From positions 1,240,001 through 1,304,000 of the forward strand of contig JAEVHH010000002.1 in NCBI GenBank assembly GCA_017607445.1: a DNA stretch of 64,000 nt, read 5' to 3'. Source of the stretch: Histoplasma ohiense. Lineage: Eukaryota; Ascomycota; Eurotiomycetes; Onygenales; Ajellomycetaceae. The position numbers were made by a program, and so were the translations under genes. Below the pieces are notes generated by a model. The model was not told the origin of the DNA and searched no databases. It saw only the letters and a program-made list of their open reading frames with translations. Shown in pieces: positions 9,904 through 19,399 of this stretch; position 1 is the first letter of the stretch; each line of letters begins with the position of its first letter.

Positions 9904-10930
9904 ATATTTATAGCAGCAAAAGACTGTTGAAAGACAGTCTTTAGAATGAGATATGAACATTTTGAATATATAGTTATGCCATTTGAACTAGCTAATACTT
10001 CAGTGACATTCCAAGCATATATTAACAATGCCTTGTCTGATTTGTTGAATATATGTTGCATTGTCTATTTGAACGACATTCTCATATTCTCCAATTCAAA
10101 GCAGAAACATAAAGTGCATGTTACTAAGATGCTAGAATGTCTCAAGTGTGTGAATCTATTTGCAAAACTCTCTAAATGTGAATTTGAAGTGGACAAAGTC
10201 TCATTTCTAAGATTTGTTATAGATACAAATGATGTTGAGATGAAGTCAGACAGAGTCTTCACTATTGTGAAATAATCTACATCTAAATCAATTAAAGAGA
10301 TTCAATTCTTCTTGGGCTTTGCTAATTTCTATTGATGATTTATTAAGTCTTTCTCCTCCATTGCAGCCTCATTATTTGAACTTACAAAAGAGAGCAAGAA
10401 GAGGGAAAGAAAAGCCACTTTTATATGAACAGAAGATACTCAAAACACTTTCAATAAGCTCAAATTGCACTTTATATATGCTTCTCTATTAGCTCATTTT
10501 GACTCAGCTCAGTGTATTTAGATCAAATCTGATGCATTCACTTTTGCAGTCACTGCTATTCTGTCACAGTTACAGAATAATGAGCACTGACATTCAGTTG
10601 TCTTTTGATCAAGAAAGTTGATTGATGCAGAAATGTGTTATGATACTCATGATAAAGAATTCTTGACTATTATAGCAGTATTTAAGAATTGAAGACACTA
10701 TCTGAAGAAAAGTCAGTATTCAATTCAAATCTGATCTGATCATGTCAATCTGCAGTACTTTATGACAACTAAGAAACTGAACAGATGTCAGATCAGATGA
10801 ATGAAAGCTTTATCTACTTATGATTTTGTATTACTGCACTACTCTGAATCAAAGAATTCAGCTGATGAGTTCAGTCATTGCACAGACTACAGTGAGATCT
10901 ATAATGATTAAACTATATTATCTACTCTGC
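9904..10930 (+). pseudogene. Element B RT C-terminal half and RNase H
   Basis: After hAT2 the RT continues with Met-Arg-Tyr-Glu-His-Phe-Glu-Tyr, then M-P-F-E-L-A-N (G to E) and Y-L-N-D-I-L-I-F, where the first catalytic Asp is Asn. F-F-L-G-F-A-N-F-Y follows at 10308. The RNase H region is recognised by Ile-Lys-Ser-Asp-Ala (10535) and His-Asp-Lys-Glu-Phe-Leu (10650). TGA codons sit at expected Arg or Trp sites. It would copy RNA to DNA but is dead. Confidence 0.87.
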
Positions 10931-12109
10931 AACAGAAGCTGAAATATGAAGTTAGACTAGACTGAAAAGCTGATACTTCTTTTCAAAATGATATTTCTTC
11001 TGATGTAGTCTGTGTACAGATCTCTAATGAGCAAAATGCTTCTTTTAATAAGTGAAAAGCATTTCATACATCAATATCTTCTACCTCTCACATAAACTCT
11101 TCCCCTCTGTTGCATATTGAGCAATATATGCCTCAGATTGCAGTCAATAAAGCTATTCTTGAGAACTCAGTATACACAGAAATATCTGAATCCTTCATCT
11201 CATTTCTGAGTAAAGCACAGAAGATTGATTCTTTTACTGCTGAGCAAAGAGAGAAGATAAAAGAGAAGAATATGACTGTTGCTGAAAATATGCTATAGAC
11301 AATTTCTGAGAATGATATATTGTGTGCTGATGGTTGCATGTATGTCTCTCAACAAAAGACACTCATTGATGAAATTATCAGTGCAAACCATGATGATTCA
11401 CAGAGGGGTCACTTTGGTATAAAAAAGTTTATAGACAGCATTCAGAACAAATACTATTGATATGAGCTAGTCAGAAATATCAAAGATTATATATTCACTT
11501 GTGATACTTGTCAAAGAATAAAGTCAAAACAGCACAGACAATATGAAGAATTGAGTACAATTCTCTTATCATCAAATTCTTTTGAGTTCATTACTATGGA
11601 TTTTATTACAGACTTGTCAGTCTCTACATTTCTCCATCAAATCTACAATACAATTTTAGTGATTGTGGATATATATATCAAGTTTATGATCTATATTCCT
11701 TGCATCAAAAACATTACAGCTGATGAACTAGCAGAAATCATTTATACCAAGTTCTATACAATTTACAGAGTATTCAAAAACCATATATTCAATCAAGATT
11801 CACTGTTTACAAGCCATTATTGATTCATCTTTTGTTATATGCTAGACACATGCTGAAAACTTTCAACAGCCTTTCACCCTCAAACAGATGATCAAACAGA
11901 ACAACAAAATCAAATCTTGAAACATTATCTTCAATACTTTATCAACTATCATCAAGATGACTGAGCATGCTGACTACTGCTGATGCAGTTTGTTTACAAT
12001 ATCTCTCAACATGTCTCTACTGAAATGACATCTGCAGAAGCCTTAATGGGATATCAATCTGATTTGAAAATTAATGTCAGCAAACCATCACAACCAGTCA
12101 CCATACATG
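10931..12109 (+). pseudogene. Element B integrase
   Basis: A zinc-binding segment is seen at about 11380-11520 (His-His-type start, then C-D-T-C-Q-R). The core follows with Ile-Thr-Met-Asp-Phe-Ile-Thr-Asp-Leu (11590), the N-Q-D-S-L-F block (11795) and A-F-H-P-Q-T-D-D-Q-T-E-Q (11870), a typical gypsy integrase signature. It breaks at element C's insertion and resumes at 25045. The upstream 10931-11320 is the linker between RNase H and integrase. Confidence 0.87.
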
Positions 12110-12114
12110 CTGCT

Positions 12115-12385
12115 TGTAATAGGCGCAACGGAGATATCTATATTAGAAAATAGCTATATGGCGATAGAAGAACACAGAACACACCAGAATTAATGAGAAG
12201 AGACATAGCACACAGCACTATAGATGGCTGTAGTGTGTGATGATCATCTATATAATGCTCACTGATATCTGTAGATATTAGAAGATCAGCAATTAGCTTT
12301 GAATAATAGAGATTGCTATCTTCTTAACATTCTATATGTGTACTTCACACTACTCTTATAATTATATCTACAACTATCTCTTACA
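12115..12385 (+). repeat. Element C 5' LTR
   Basis: 271 bp, TGTAATAGGCGC...CTCTTACA. It keeps CpGs at its outer (left) edge (GGCGCAACGGAG), where the 3' LTR has ATGCAATGAAG. Confidence 0.94.
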
Positions 12386-12471
12386 ATTCTAATCACTCAT
12401 AACTTTATTTGAGTGGTCTGTTGTTACACACACCTACAATAAAGTATACAACATTAGTTAAAACACACAAG

Positions 12472-12909
12472 ATGATCTCAACATGCACAAGATCTCTTGA
12501 AAATCAATCTGAATCCTCTACTGCCTCTGATGATCACAATGTGCATTTGCAACAGTTGAATGATCAAATCTGTGAACAAGAGCAGCAATTAGCTATTCTG
12601 CATGCACAACAGCAGCTCAACAAGTTGAAAGCACAGATTCATGAAGATACTCTCATTGAGTCTCAATTAACTCAGAATATCACCACAGAACCACCACAAA
12701 ATCAATCTGTGAACAATATGAATGATGATAATGAAACACCACTGAGGTTGGAGATTAAGAACTATTATTGAGGAAAAAATATGTTAGAATTCAAGAACTA
12801 TAAAGATTGCATGTTGACTCTCTTTACATGCCACTGCTGGTATTATTGAAAGGAAGAACACAAGATAAATGATGCTAAACTCTACCTTGACACTCATGTT
12901 AAGCAGAAA
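12472..12909 (+). pseudogene. Element C gag, N-terminal part
   Basis: The ATG at 12472 opens Met-Ile-Ser-Thr-Cys-Thr-Arg. A Gln/Glu-rich, probably coiled-coil stretch follows (Gln-Leu-Asn-Asp-Gln-Ile-Cys-Glu-Gln-Glu-Gln-Gln-Leu), to 12770. The TGA at 12769 lies in a frame that continues as Gly-Lys-Asn-Met-Leu-Glu-Phe up to hAT3. The protein resumes at 18710. The translation start is chosen as the first ATG of the coiled-coil frame after the LTR. Confidence 0.75.
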
Positions 12910-13217
12910 TAGACTGGCCGTGTGACCGTGCATGGGACCATGACCAATTTTAGTGTTGGTCCCATTCTCATATATTTTAGTCCTGGTCTCATATATTGTT
13001 TTTCAAACCAGTCACTTTACACTGTTTGTATTATAGCTCTGATTCCATTTCACTGTTTATGAGAAATATTTAGATTCTGAATACTGTTCTTACCTTGATT
13101 TCTGGGTCACAGTCCTGTTTGGTCCCATTTTACAAAATGGGATCAAATGGGACCATGACTTACCCATAATTACATAATACATATACCTTTATGCTGGATG
13201 GTGGCTAATTATGATGT

Positions 13218-13240
13218 GAGCATTACCAAATATCATTATC
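13218..13240 (+). repeat. Recurrent motif (complement of GGTAATGATATTTGGTAATG), hAT3 left arm copy
   Basis: The same roughly 22-bp phrase occurs at 18378-18400 (right arm, same strand), 3680-3702 (hAT1), 9626-9648 (hAT2, opposite strand as expected), and near-matches at 13741-13762, 16399-16420 and 17161-17181. The last two lie within transposase introns. See the finding on this motif. Confidence 0.75.
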
Positions 13241-13292
13241 TTTTTGATGTCAACAACAGAAATATCATTATATGTCTGTAGGCATTTTGAAA

Positions 13293-13365
13293 ATTAAAAA
13301 AAAAAAAACAAAAACTTCCAGCAAAAAAAAAAAAAAAATAAAAAAATAAACAAACAAACAAATGA
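13293..13365 (+). repeat. A-rich simple sequence in hAT3
   Basis: Long A runs interrupted by single C, T or G, followed by (ACAA)n. It lies between the left arm and the H3-like gene. I see no gene in 13241-13440. Confidence 0.8.
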
Positions 13366-13440
13366 AAAAAACTCATTCCTTCAATCTATAATCATCAAAA
13401 AAATTGCTACTCAATCCTTGGGCGATCTCCACCATCAATC

Positions 13441-13972
13441 TAATATCCCTCACAGTGAGAATCATCTGTTCACAATGAATCATAGTCTTAAAGCCACCTG
13501 TGAAATGATTAGTGAGATATTGTTACATTGGTTTTCACATGATATCATACACTCAAAAAGTGTGACCAATGTGGTCTCGACTGTGACTTGAAGAGCATTG
13601 AGGGCAGAATGCTGGAAGTGATACTTCCTCTCATCAATCTCTCAGACAAGACAGACAAACACAGTCTTGAAGAAAATGAGATCCTCAGACTTCTGATAAT
13701 ATCAGATCTCACAGATAGCCTCTACTCTCATATCAGTATCTAGCATTATCAAAAAACATTACTTTGAATTTCATACTCTGCTTATCCACTTTTTTCATAC
13801 AAGGGTGGGGATTGTGCATCTCCCACACAGCACAGTGAGCATTGGGATGCTGCTCATGATGATGAGCTCAGATCACTTTCCACTCCACCACTCACTGTTC
13901 ATATGCTGTCTTGCAGACAGCAGCAGTGGTTGGCATGGCCCTCTGATGAGGGATACTCTTATCACAGGCCAT
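13441..13972 (-). pseudogene. Histone H3-fold gene remnant inside hAT3
   Basis: Minus-strand translation of 13740 down to 13480 aligns along the histone H3 core. It has Glu-Ile-(TGA for Arg)-Tyr-Tyr-Gln-Lys-Ser, then Leu-Ile, Lys, Phe, Leu-Val-(TGA)-Glu-Ile, Phe-Gln-x-Ser-Ala-Leu-x-Ala-Leu-Gln, then Glu-x-x-Leu-Val-x-Leu-Phe-Glu and a C-terminal strand/helix of the right length. Only the loop before Phe-Gln is three residues short. Each in-frame stop is TGA where H3 has Arg, and a Cys replaces Arg of Leu-Arg-Glu-Ile (CGT to TGT). An upstream ATG at 13972 (Met-Ala-Cys-Asp-Lys) may be the start, with at least one intron between; that part is uncertain. It could descend from H3 or from a centromeric variant. 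It is a pseudogene as written. Confidence 0.78.
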
Positions 13973-14563
13973 TTTTTCACTGGGGGGGGGTGGGGAGAAA
14001 GAGGGAATGGACACAGAGAATGGATGTGTAGATTTCAGAGAGAGAAGGACAGAGACTTGCAGCACTGAATTTACTAGATAGAATCAATTAATTAATCAGT
14101 ATTCATTCACAGAAAACATTGAGATATTCATATTGCTTTTAATAGTTAACATACTGCAGTGGAATTATGATGGGTTGGAGAGAGAAGAAAGAAAGAACAA
14201 AGAAAAAGAAAAACATGGATGATTGTTAAACTGAGAGATTGCATATGCAAATAATCTCTATAGCAACAAAGAAATATCTCATCTGCATTCAGTCATAATA
14301 TAGCTTGCAGAGCAACTGCATGCATGCAGCACATGATATCAACAAGTAGCACAAAAATACAAACAGTGTTGCTATGAGACATGTAATTTCCCATAACATA
14401 TAGATGTAGATTTTCTTTTTTCTTGAATTCTTTGATATATCTCTGTTCTTGCCATCACATTTCTGTGTGTATAGCAACTTATAAAAACAATATATTTTTT
14501 TTCACTAGAAATCTCCACCATCACAATCAGAACACATTTCTCTCCCTCTCTTCTGCTGAAAAC
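13973..14563. other. Intergenic region between divergent hAT3 cargo genes
   Basis: About 590 bp separating the minus-strand H3-like gene and the plus-strand coiled-coil gene. It contains a G9 run (13982-13990), oddly GC-rich for this window, and AT-rich sequence. A bidirectional promoter is expected here from the layout, but I see no definite promoter element. Confidence 0.4.
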
Positions 14564-15413
14564 ATGTCTGCCCCCCTCTTCAAGAAACATTTGGTGGCTC
14601 TGCATATCACTAAGGCATGCAAGCACCACCATCACCTTGAGAAGGAAGAGAAAGAATTCTTCAAGCATGGAGAGGCTGACCACAAGGCATGTCATATCAT
14701 CTTGAAAAAACTCCACAATGAAGCAGATTGATAACAATCTTGAGTAACACTTCTGCTGAAATTTGACTAATATTATGAAAGAAATGATGCTGATGGCTCA
14801 ACACATGAGAAGTTGAAGAAGGAAGCAGTGGAGTTGCTGATGCAGCAGCACTGAAATCAGAAGCACTCACAGAAATGATTTGAGATCAAGATGAAGAGAG
14901 AGAGAGCTGAGAAGATGACAGCTGCAAAAAAGCACCATCAGAAGAAGATTGAAGATGTACTTGCTCACAAGACAAAGAAACTCAAACTGATAGATTGTAT
15001 TTTGAATATATTCATTGATAACACTTTTTGATAACAATTCTGTGGTCTAATTGATTAGCAGACTTCTGAAGAGAATCATGGGATTGAGGTCTTGTTTAGA
15101 TCTTGTATATGCTCAATGATTCAGAACATTGAAGAGGCAGCATTGCTTTCTGAGCACACTAATTTGCTTGCTGCAGAGATAGAATCTGAGACAGCAGATC
15201 AGAAAATACAGAACTTTGAAGCTCAAGTGAATCTGATGAAAAGAGAGAAGAATTCTCCCTCATTTGAGAAGGTAGCTGAGAAGGGTTTTGAGGTGGTCAT
15301 TTCCTCAGATGAGAAGAAGAAGAAGAGAGAGGAGAAGAAAGAAAAGAATTGAATTGTGAAGAATGAAGAGAAAGAAGAAGAGAAGAAGAAGAAGAAAGTG
15401 AAAGAAGAAGAGT
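14564..15413 (+). pseudogene. Lys/Glu-rich coiled-coil protein gene in hAT3, function unknown
   Basis: One frame runs from ATG 14564 (Met-Ser-Ala-Pro-Leu-Phe-Lys-Lys-His) to TAG near 15413, about 283 codons. It is interrupted mostly by TGA, with TGA-TAA at 14729 and 15029 and a few other TAA/TAG. The N-terminus is helical and His/Lys-rich. The middle has Lys-Lys-His-His-Gln-Lys-Lys-Ile-Glu. The C-terminal third is a heptad-like coiled coil followed by a very charged tail rich in Lys and Glu. I do not recognise the family. It is divergent from the H3-like gene. A basic/acidic tail would suit a chromatin-associated role, but that is only a guess. A T-rich tract follows at 15440. Confidence 0.5.
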
Positions 15414-15440
15414 AGAAGAGAAAATGATCTAAGAAAAAAA

Positions 15441-15967
15441 TTTTTTTTGTATGTTTGTTTTTTTATATTTTTGCTAAATTAATTGTATTATTATAATTAT
15501 CAGAGATTACAAATTTTATTTGATATTTTACATTATACAATTCTTTGTTGTGAGCATATATTATGTAGCGATATTATGCTCATGATATATATATATATAT
15601 ATGTATATGTATACTTGTAAGTTGCGTGTGACTTTACATTTAGTATCAGTAAACAACAAAAGCTGATAAATTCATACTGTGGAATTGTGATATATTAGAG
15701 ATAGATAATATGTCTAATGAATCAACTTTTCAGCACTTATAAATCTTAATAATATCTTCAATATTTTCATTATCATTCTTTTCTATTTGATCATAATGTG
15801 TTTTATTTGTTGTTGTTTATAAATATATTCTACTAGTGTTCTAACCAATTAGAATGGGTTAATGAAAAAGGGGTAAAAAAAAATCTCAATCAAATTGAAC
15901 CAATTTCTTAACCTTTTTATCCTCAGAATTCATTTTACACATAATTTCTTATCATTTATATTCATCA
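15441..15967. other. AT-rich spacer before hAT3 transposase
   Basis: Contains a (TA)n/(AT)n run near 15580-15605 and T-rich sequence. No conserved frame. It probably holds the 3' end of the coiled-coil gene and the transposase promoter. Confidence 0.5.
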
Positions 15968-18362
15968 TGGCAACTTCAGTAATTGCTGAATCAGGGAATT
16001 CATCACCTTCTTTAATGAAGGTTCAAGATCTTATAGAAATAAGAGTGGATCAAACAATTTATGTTGTTTATAAGTTCTCATAAGATGAGCTCTTTCAAGC
16101 CTGGTGGATGCATACTTCTTTTTTTCTTGGTGATGAAAAACAACACAATCTATGGAAAAGCCAGCATAGACAACAAGGAGATCTATGGAAAAACTTTCAA
16201 CAAATTGCTGTGAAGATCACTGAAGAGCCATTTCTCTGCTATAATCATTGCAACTCCATACAAAAACATTCATTCTGAAGTGGACATGGATCAGAAGAAA
16301 TCACACAACATTTGAAATCTGCTGATTGTCTACAGCTTAGAGGAAAACATCAGAATATTCTTCATGAACTGGTACTTATATCATCTACTCTCATTAATGG
16401 TAATGATATTTGGTAATGCTTATGTACTATTTTGCAGGAAAACATGCAAAAACAATGATGAACTGATGCTGATCTTTCAATTCCAACTCTTTCACCAGAC
16501 AACTTTCAAGAACAACTTCTACACCTATGTATATTGTTGAATCTTCCACTGTATGCTGTCAAAAACTCGGAATTTCGAACTCTACTGCAAATGCTTAATT
16601 CACATATTCAAATTCCTCATTGATTCAGTCTCTGCTCTTCTCTGAATACACATTACAACAATGATATGCGACAACTTGGACTTCTGTTGAAGAAACAACA
16701 GAAGATATCACTGGCAGTGAATGCATGAACAAACACCAACAATCTATCCTTTTTGAATGCAGTTTGTTATTTTATTGATGAGGATTGGAATTATAAAGAG
16801 AAATTGATTGACTTTGAACAATTGAAGAGCAGTCATACAGATGAATATATAGCTGATGTTCTCATAACAATCATTAAAAATGATTACTGAGATATTTCAT
16901 CAGGTCTTCTTGCAATCACAACAGACAATGCAGCAAACAACTTGATCATGATGCAGAGTCTGGAACAAAAACTGGTATTGTATAGATGGAATGATAAACA
17001 TGAGCATATTCTCTGTATTGCACATGTTATTCAGCTTGTTGTTCAAGCATTGGTTAAAGGCCTGAATATTGAATCTGAAAACACAGAACTGGTCAGTTGT
17101 TTTGATGAGAATGATGTTGAAATTGTTACACACATCACATTCTCATCAACCCTTCACAAGGTAATGATATTTGATAATGCTTCAGTGAAAATTGATCAAT
17201 TTGCTAACTATCTCATTATCTTTTTTTAGATTCATCATATCGCCAATGCAATCAGTACTTCTCCCAAACAACAACAACAATTCCACAATATTCAAGCCAC
17301 CCACAGCTCAGTTCCTCCTCTTAATATGATACAAGATGTTCAAACACAGTGAAGTTCTACTTATGAGATGACAGTTCAAGCACTTCAACTAAAAGATGCT
17401 GTGAATCATTGAGTTCAGAATTCTGAGTGAGAGAAAATTCATGCTCTGAAACTTTCTGATACAGAGTGGGCACAGTTAAAATATGTTGTTGAACTGTTGT
17501 TTATCTTTTACAAAACAACAAAAGCTGTGTCTATTACAGTAACATCAATGATGCAAGCTTCTTGATGGGTATACAACAGTTTATTTACTCATTTGAAAAC
17601 ACAGATGACTCATGTATGAGAAGAACAATTCTGAGATAGAGTTATTTCTGCAGCAATTGAAAGAGCATGAGACAAACTTGCAGAATATTATGCAAGAACC
17701 AATCAATCATTTGCTGATTACTATGCTGTTGCTGCTGTACTTGATCCCTCTCATCAAATCAATGCATATACTCCCAGGGATTGAACAGCGGAAGAACGAC
17801 AAATCTATGTTGATATAGCTTGAACATACTACAACAACAACTATCAACAATATGAACAGAATAATACCCAAATTGAAGAGTCAATAGAGCATGATTCTTT
17901 GGTTAGTAACTTTTTTTTTATAATACTCACTGAGATATTGATATTAATCTGTTACTAATATTGATTAAGAATTTGCACTCATTGATTGCTGCTGAAAATC
18001 TGAGCAAACAAAATTCTTGCAACACTGAATTTGACCACTATCTATATAATGATTCTGTTAATATCAAAGGAAAATCTATTTTAGATCTGTGGAGGATGAT
18101 CAGCAGTCAGTACTCAACAGTGGCAATGATGGCACACAATATTCTGGCAATTCCATTGACAGAAGTTGGTATGGAGAGAAAGTTTAACTCAAGTCGAGAT
18201 ATTTGTCACTATCACCATGATCAATTGCAAGGAGAAACTGTAAAGAAATTGATGATGATTAAGCATGAAAAAGAAAAAGAAATTGTTGATAAGAATTCTA
18301 TTGTGGCAGAATTCTCTTCCAATGATATAGTGGAGGAAAAAATTGGCCATGATTGTATATAG
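15968..18362 (+). pseudogene. hAT transposase, four exons, decayed
   Basis: The frame starts at ATG 15968. A BED-type zinc finger lies at about 16238-16330 (C-Y-N-H-C ... H-L-K-S-A-D-C). The RNase H-like core has Thr-Thr-Asp-Asn-Ala at 16920, followed by the C-I-A-H motif (CxxH) at 17019. Downstream are Asp-Tyr-Tyr-Ala-Val-Ala-Ala-Val-Leu-Asp-Pro (17716) and a hAT C-terminal dimerisation region ending Ser-Arg-Asp-Ile-Cys with Met-Met-Ile-Lys-His. Probable introns are 16372-16437, 17161-17229 and 17902-17969, all GT...AG, 66-69 nt, phase 0. Stops are TGA at Arg or Trp sites, plus one TAA at 16081. It would cut and paste hAT3, hAT1 and hAT2. Confidence 0.88.
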
Positions 18363-18377
18363 TATTAATGAGCTTGT

Positions 18378-18701
18378 GAGCATTACCAATAATCATTACC
18401 AATTGTCATGTATTACATAATCATCAGAACAGGACCAAACTTGAGCTAAAATCATGATCAGTCCCAGATCATGTTCTTGTTTTTCATAGTCAGTCACTTT
18501 GCATGAAATAATAAATTTTGTTGGTTTCATAATAGTCATGTTAGACCTAAATCTGGTCCTTTTACACTCCATTTCTGAAAATTTTGGTCCCTTTACACTC
18601 CCATTCTGATCCTGGTCCCACTGGAAATCACGCCAAGAAATGGACTGGGACCAAACCAAATCAAACCAAATGTGAAATTCATGGTCCCACCGGCCAGCCT
18701 A
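18378..18701 (+). repeat. hAT3 right arm
   Basis: It begins with the recurrent GAGCATTACC motif and then follows hAT1's right arm closely (AATCATCAGAACAGGACC ... GGTCCCAC). It is rich in GGTCCC and GTCACTTT motifs and ends CGGCCAGCCTA. A GGTCCCTTTACAC segment near 18588 is an extra copy relative to hAT1. Confidence 0.85.
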
Positions 18702-18709
18702 AGCAGAAA

Positions 18710-19300
18710 TGATTGAATTTTGTATCATTGTATGAGAGATGTGGAGGAGCAACACTGTTGACTTTTGACAATATGTTATCACATCTAGAAATGCAAATTA
18801 ACAATCCACAGAACCAGCATCAATTGGCAAGTCAAAAGTTTCAAGATGCAAAGCAACAAGAATGACAATCAATACATGATTTCTCTAAATATCTCAAAGA
18901 CTGAGAATACTACTTACCCTCATATAGCAAAGAACAAAGAATGGATAACTTGTGTAGTAAAATGTTGAAGATATTACACACAGAATTCAACTGTCAAAAT
19001 CAAGAGCCTCAGAACTATAAAGAGTTGCTTTGAACTCTACAGACTCTCAAGGAAAATATGTCAGAGTGACAATATGCTATTCACAAAGAAAGATCTGCAA
19101 TATTTATAGAGAATCAGCATCATTCTGATAAATCTAGCAATCATCAGAACAAGAGAAAACAAGAGAAACAAACAGATTCAACTGAACAAATCAAAAAAGA
19201 TAAATATAACTGAACAAAGAAATGTTCTCACTGTCATAAGAAAGGTCATATTGCAAATGATTGTTGAATGTTACATCTCAAAAAGCACAATCAAGTTTGA
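18710..19300 (+). pseudogene. Element C gag, C-terminal part with CCHC knuckle
   Basis: After hAT3 the Gag frame continues as Leu-Asn-Phe-Val-Ser-Leu-Tyr-Glu-Arg and includes Met-Leu-Lys-Ile-Leu-His. A nucleocapsid zinc knuckle, C-S-H-C-H-K-K-G-H-I-A-N-D-C, lies at about 19223-19264 (C-x2-C-x4-H-x4-C, intact). Several TGA codons interrupt it. Confidence 0.85.
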
Positions 19301-19399
19301 CAAGCAAAAAATCAACAATTTCAATTGTAGAAGCAGCTGCTGCATTGAGAATATGAACAACTAGACTGCAAGATAAACAATTATTGATGATGAATATAT

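Larger units (their letters stand above)
12910..18701 (+). mobile_element. hAT3, complete hAT transposon with transposase and two extra genes
   Basis: Inverted ends TAGACTGGCCG (12910) and CGGCCAGCCTA (18691-18701) are flanked by a perfect 8-bp duplication AGCAGAAA (12902-12909 and 18702-18709). Inside, from left to right: left arm, histone H3-like gene (-), Lys/Glu-rich coiled-coil gene (+), hAT transposase (+, three introns), right arm. It is the only copy here with a transposase, and so the likely parent type of hAT1 and hAT2. All three genes contain TGA stops, so this copy looks inactive. Confidence 0.93.

Noticed and set aside
12386..12400. Self-priming in element C
   Set aside because: Only nine bases after the 5' LTR (CTAATCACT) complement a segment of the 3' LTR, offset by three bases and not matching the 5' LTR. 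Too weak to claim.
13293..13440. H3-like gene as a retrocopy with poly(A) tail
   Set aside because: The A-rich tract is on the plus strand at the gene's 3' side, whereas a minus-strand gene would show poly(T) there. Introns are also likely.
13982..13990. G9 run, with G8-type runs also near 23574 and 43144, as a shared signal
   Set aside because: They sit at different places relative to the genes and may be chance C-rich splice or coding tracts. No consistent context.
13805..14068. Plus-strand frame of 87 codons with Gly/Trp-rich end
   Set aside because: It overlaps the H3-like gene on the other strand and includes the G9 run. No conserved residues.
14372..14737. Minus-strand frame of 121 codons
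   Set aside because: Shadow of the plus-strand coiled-coil gene, which has compositional support and a long continuing frame.
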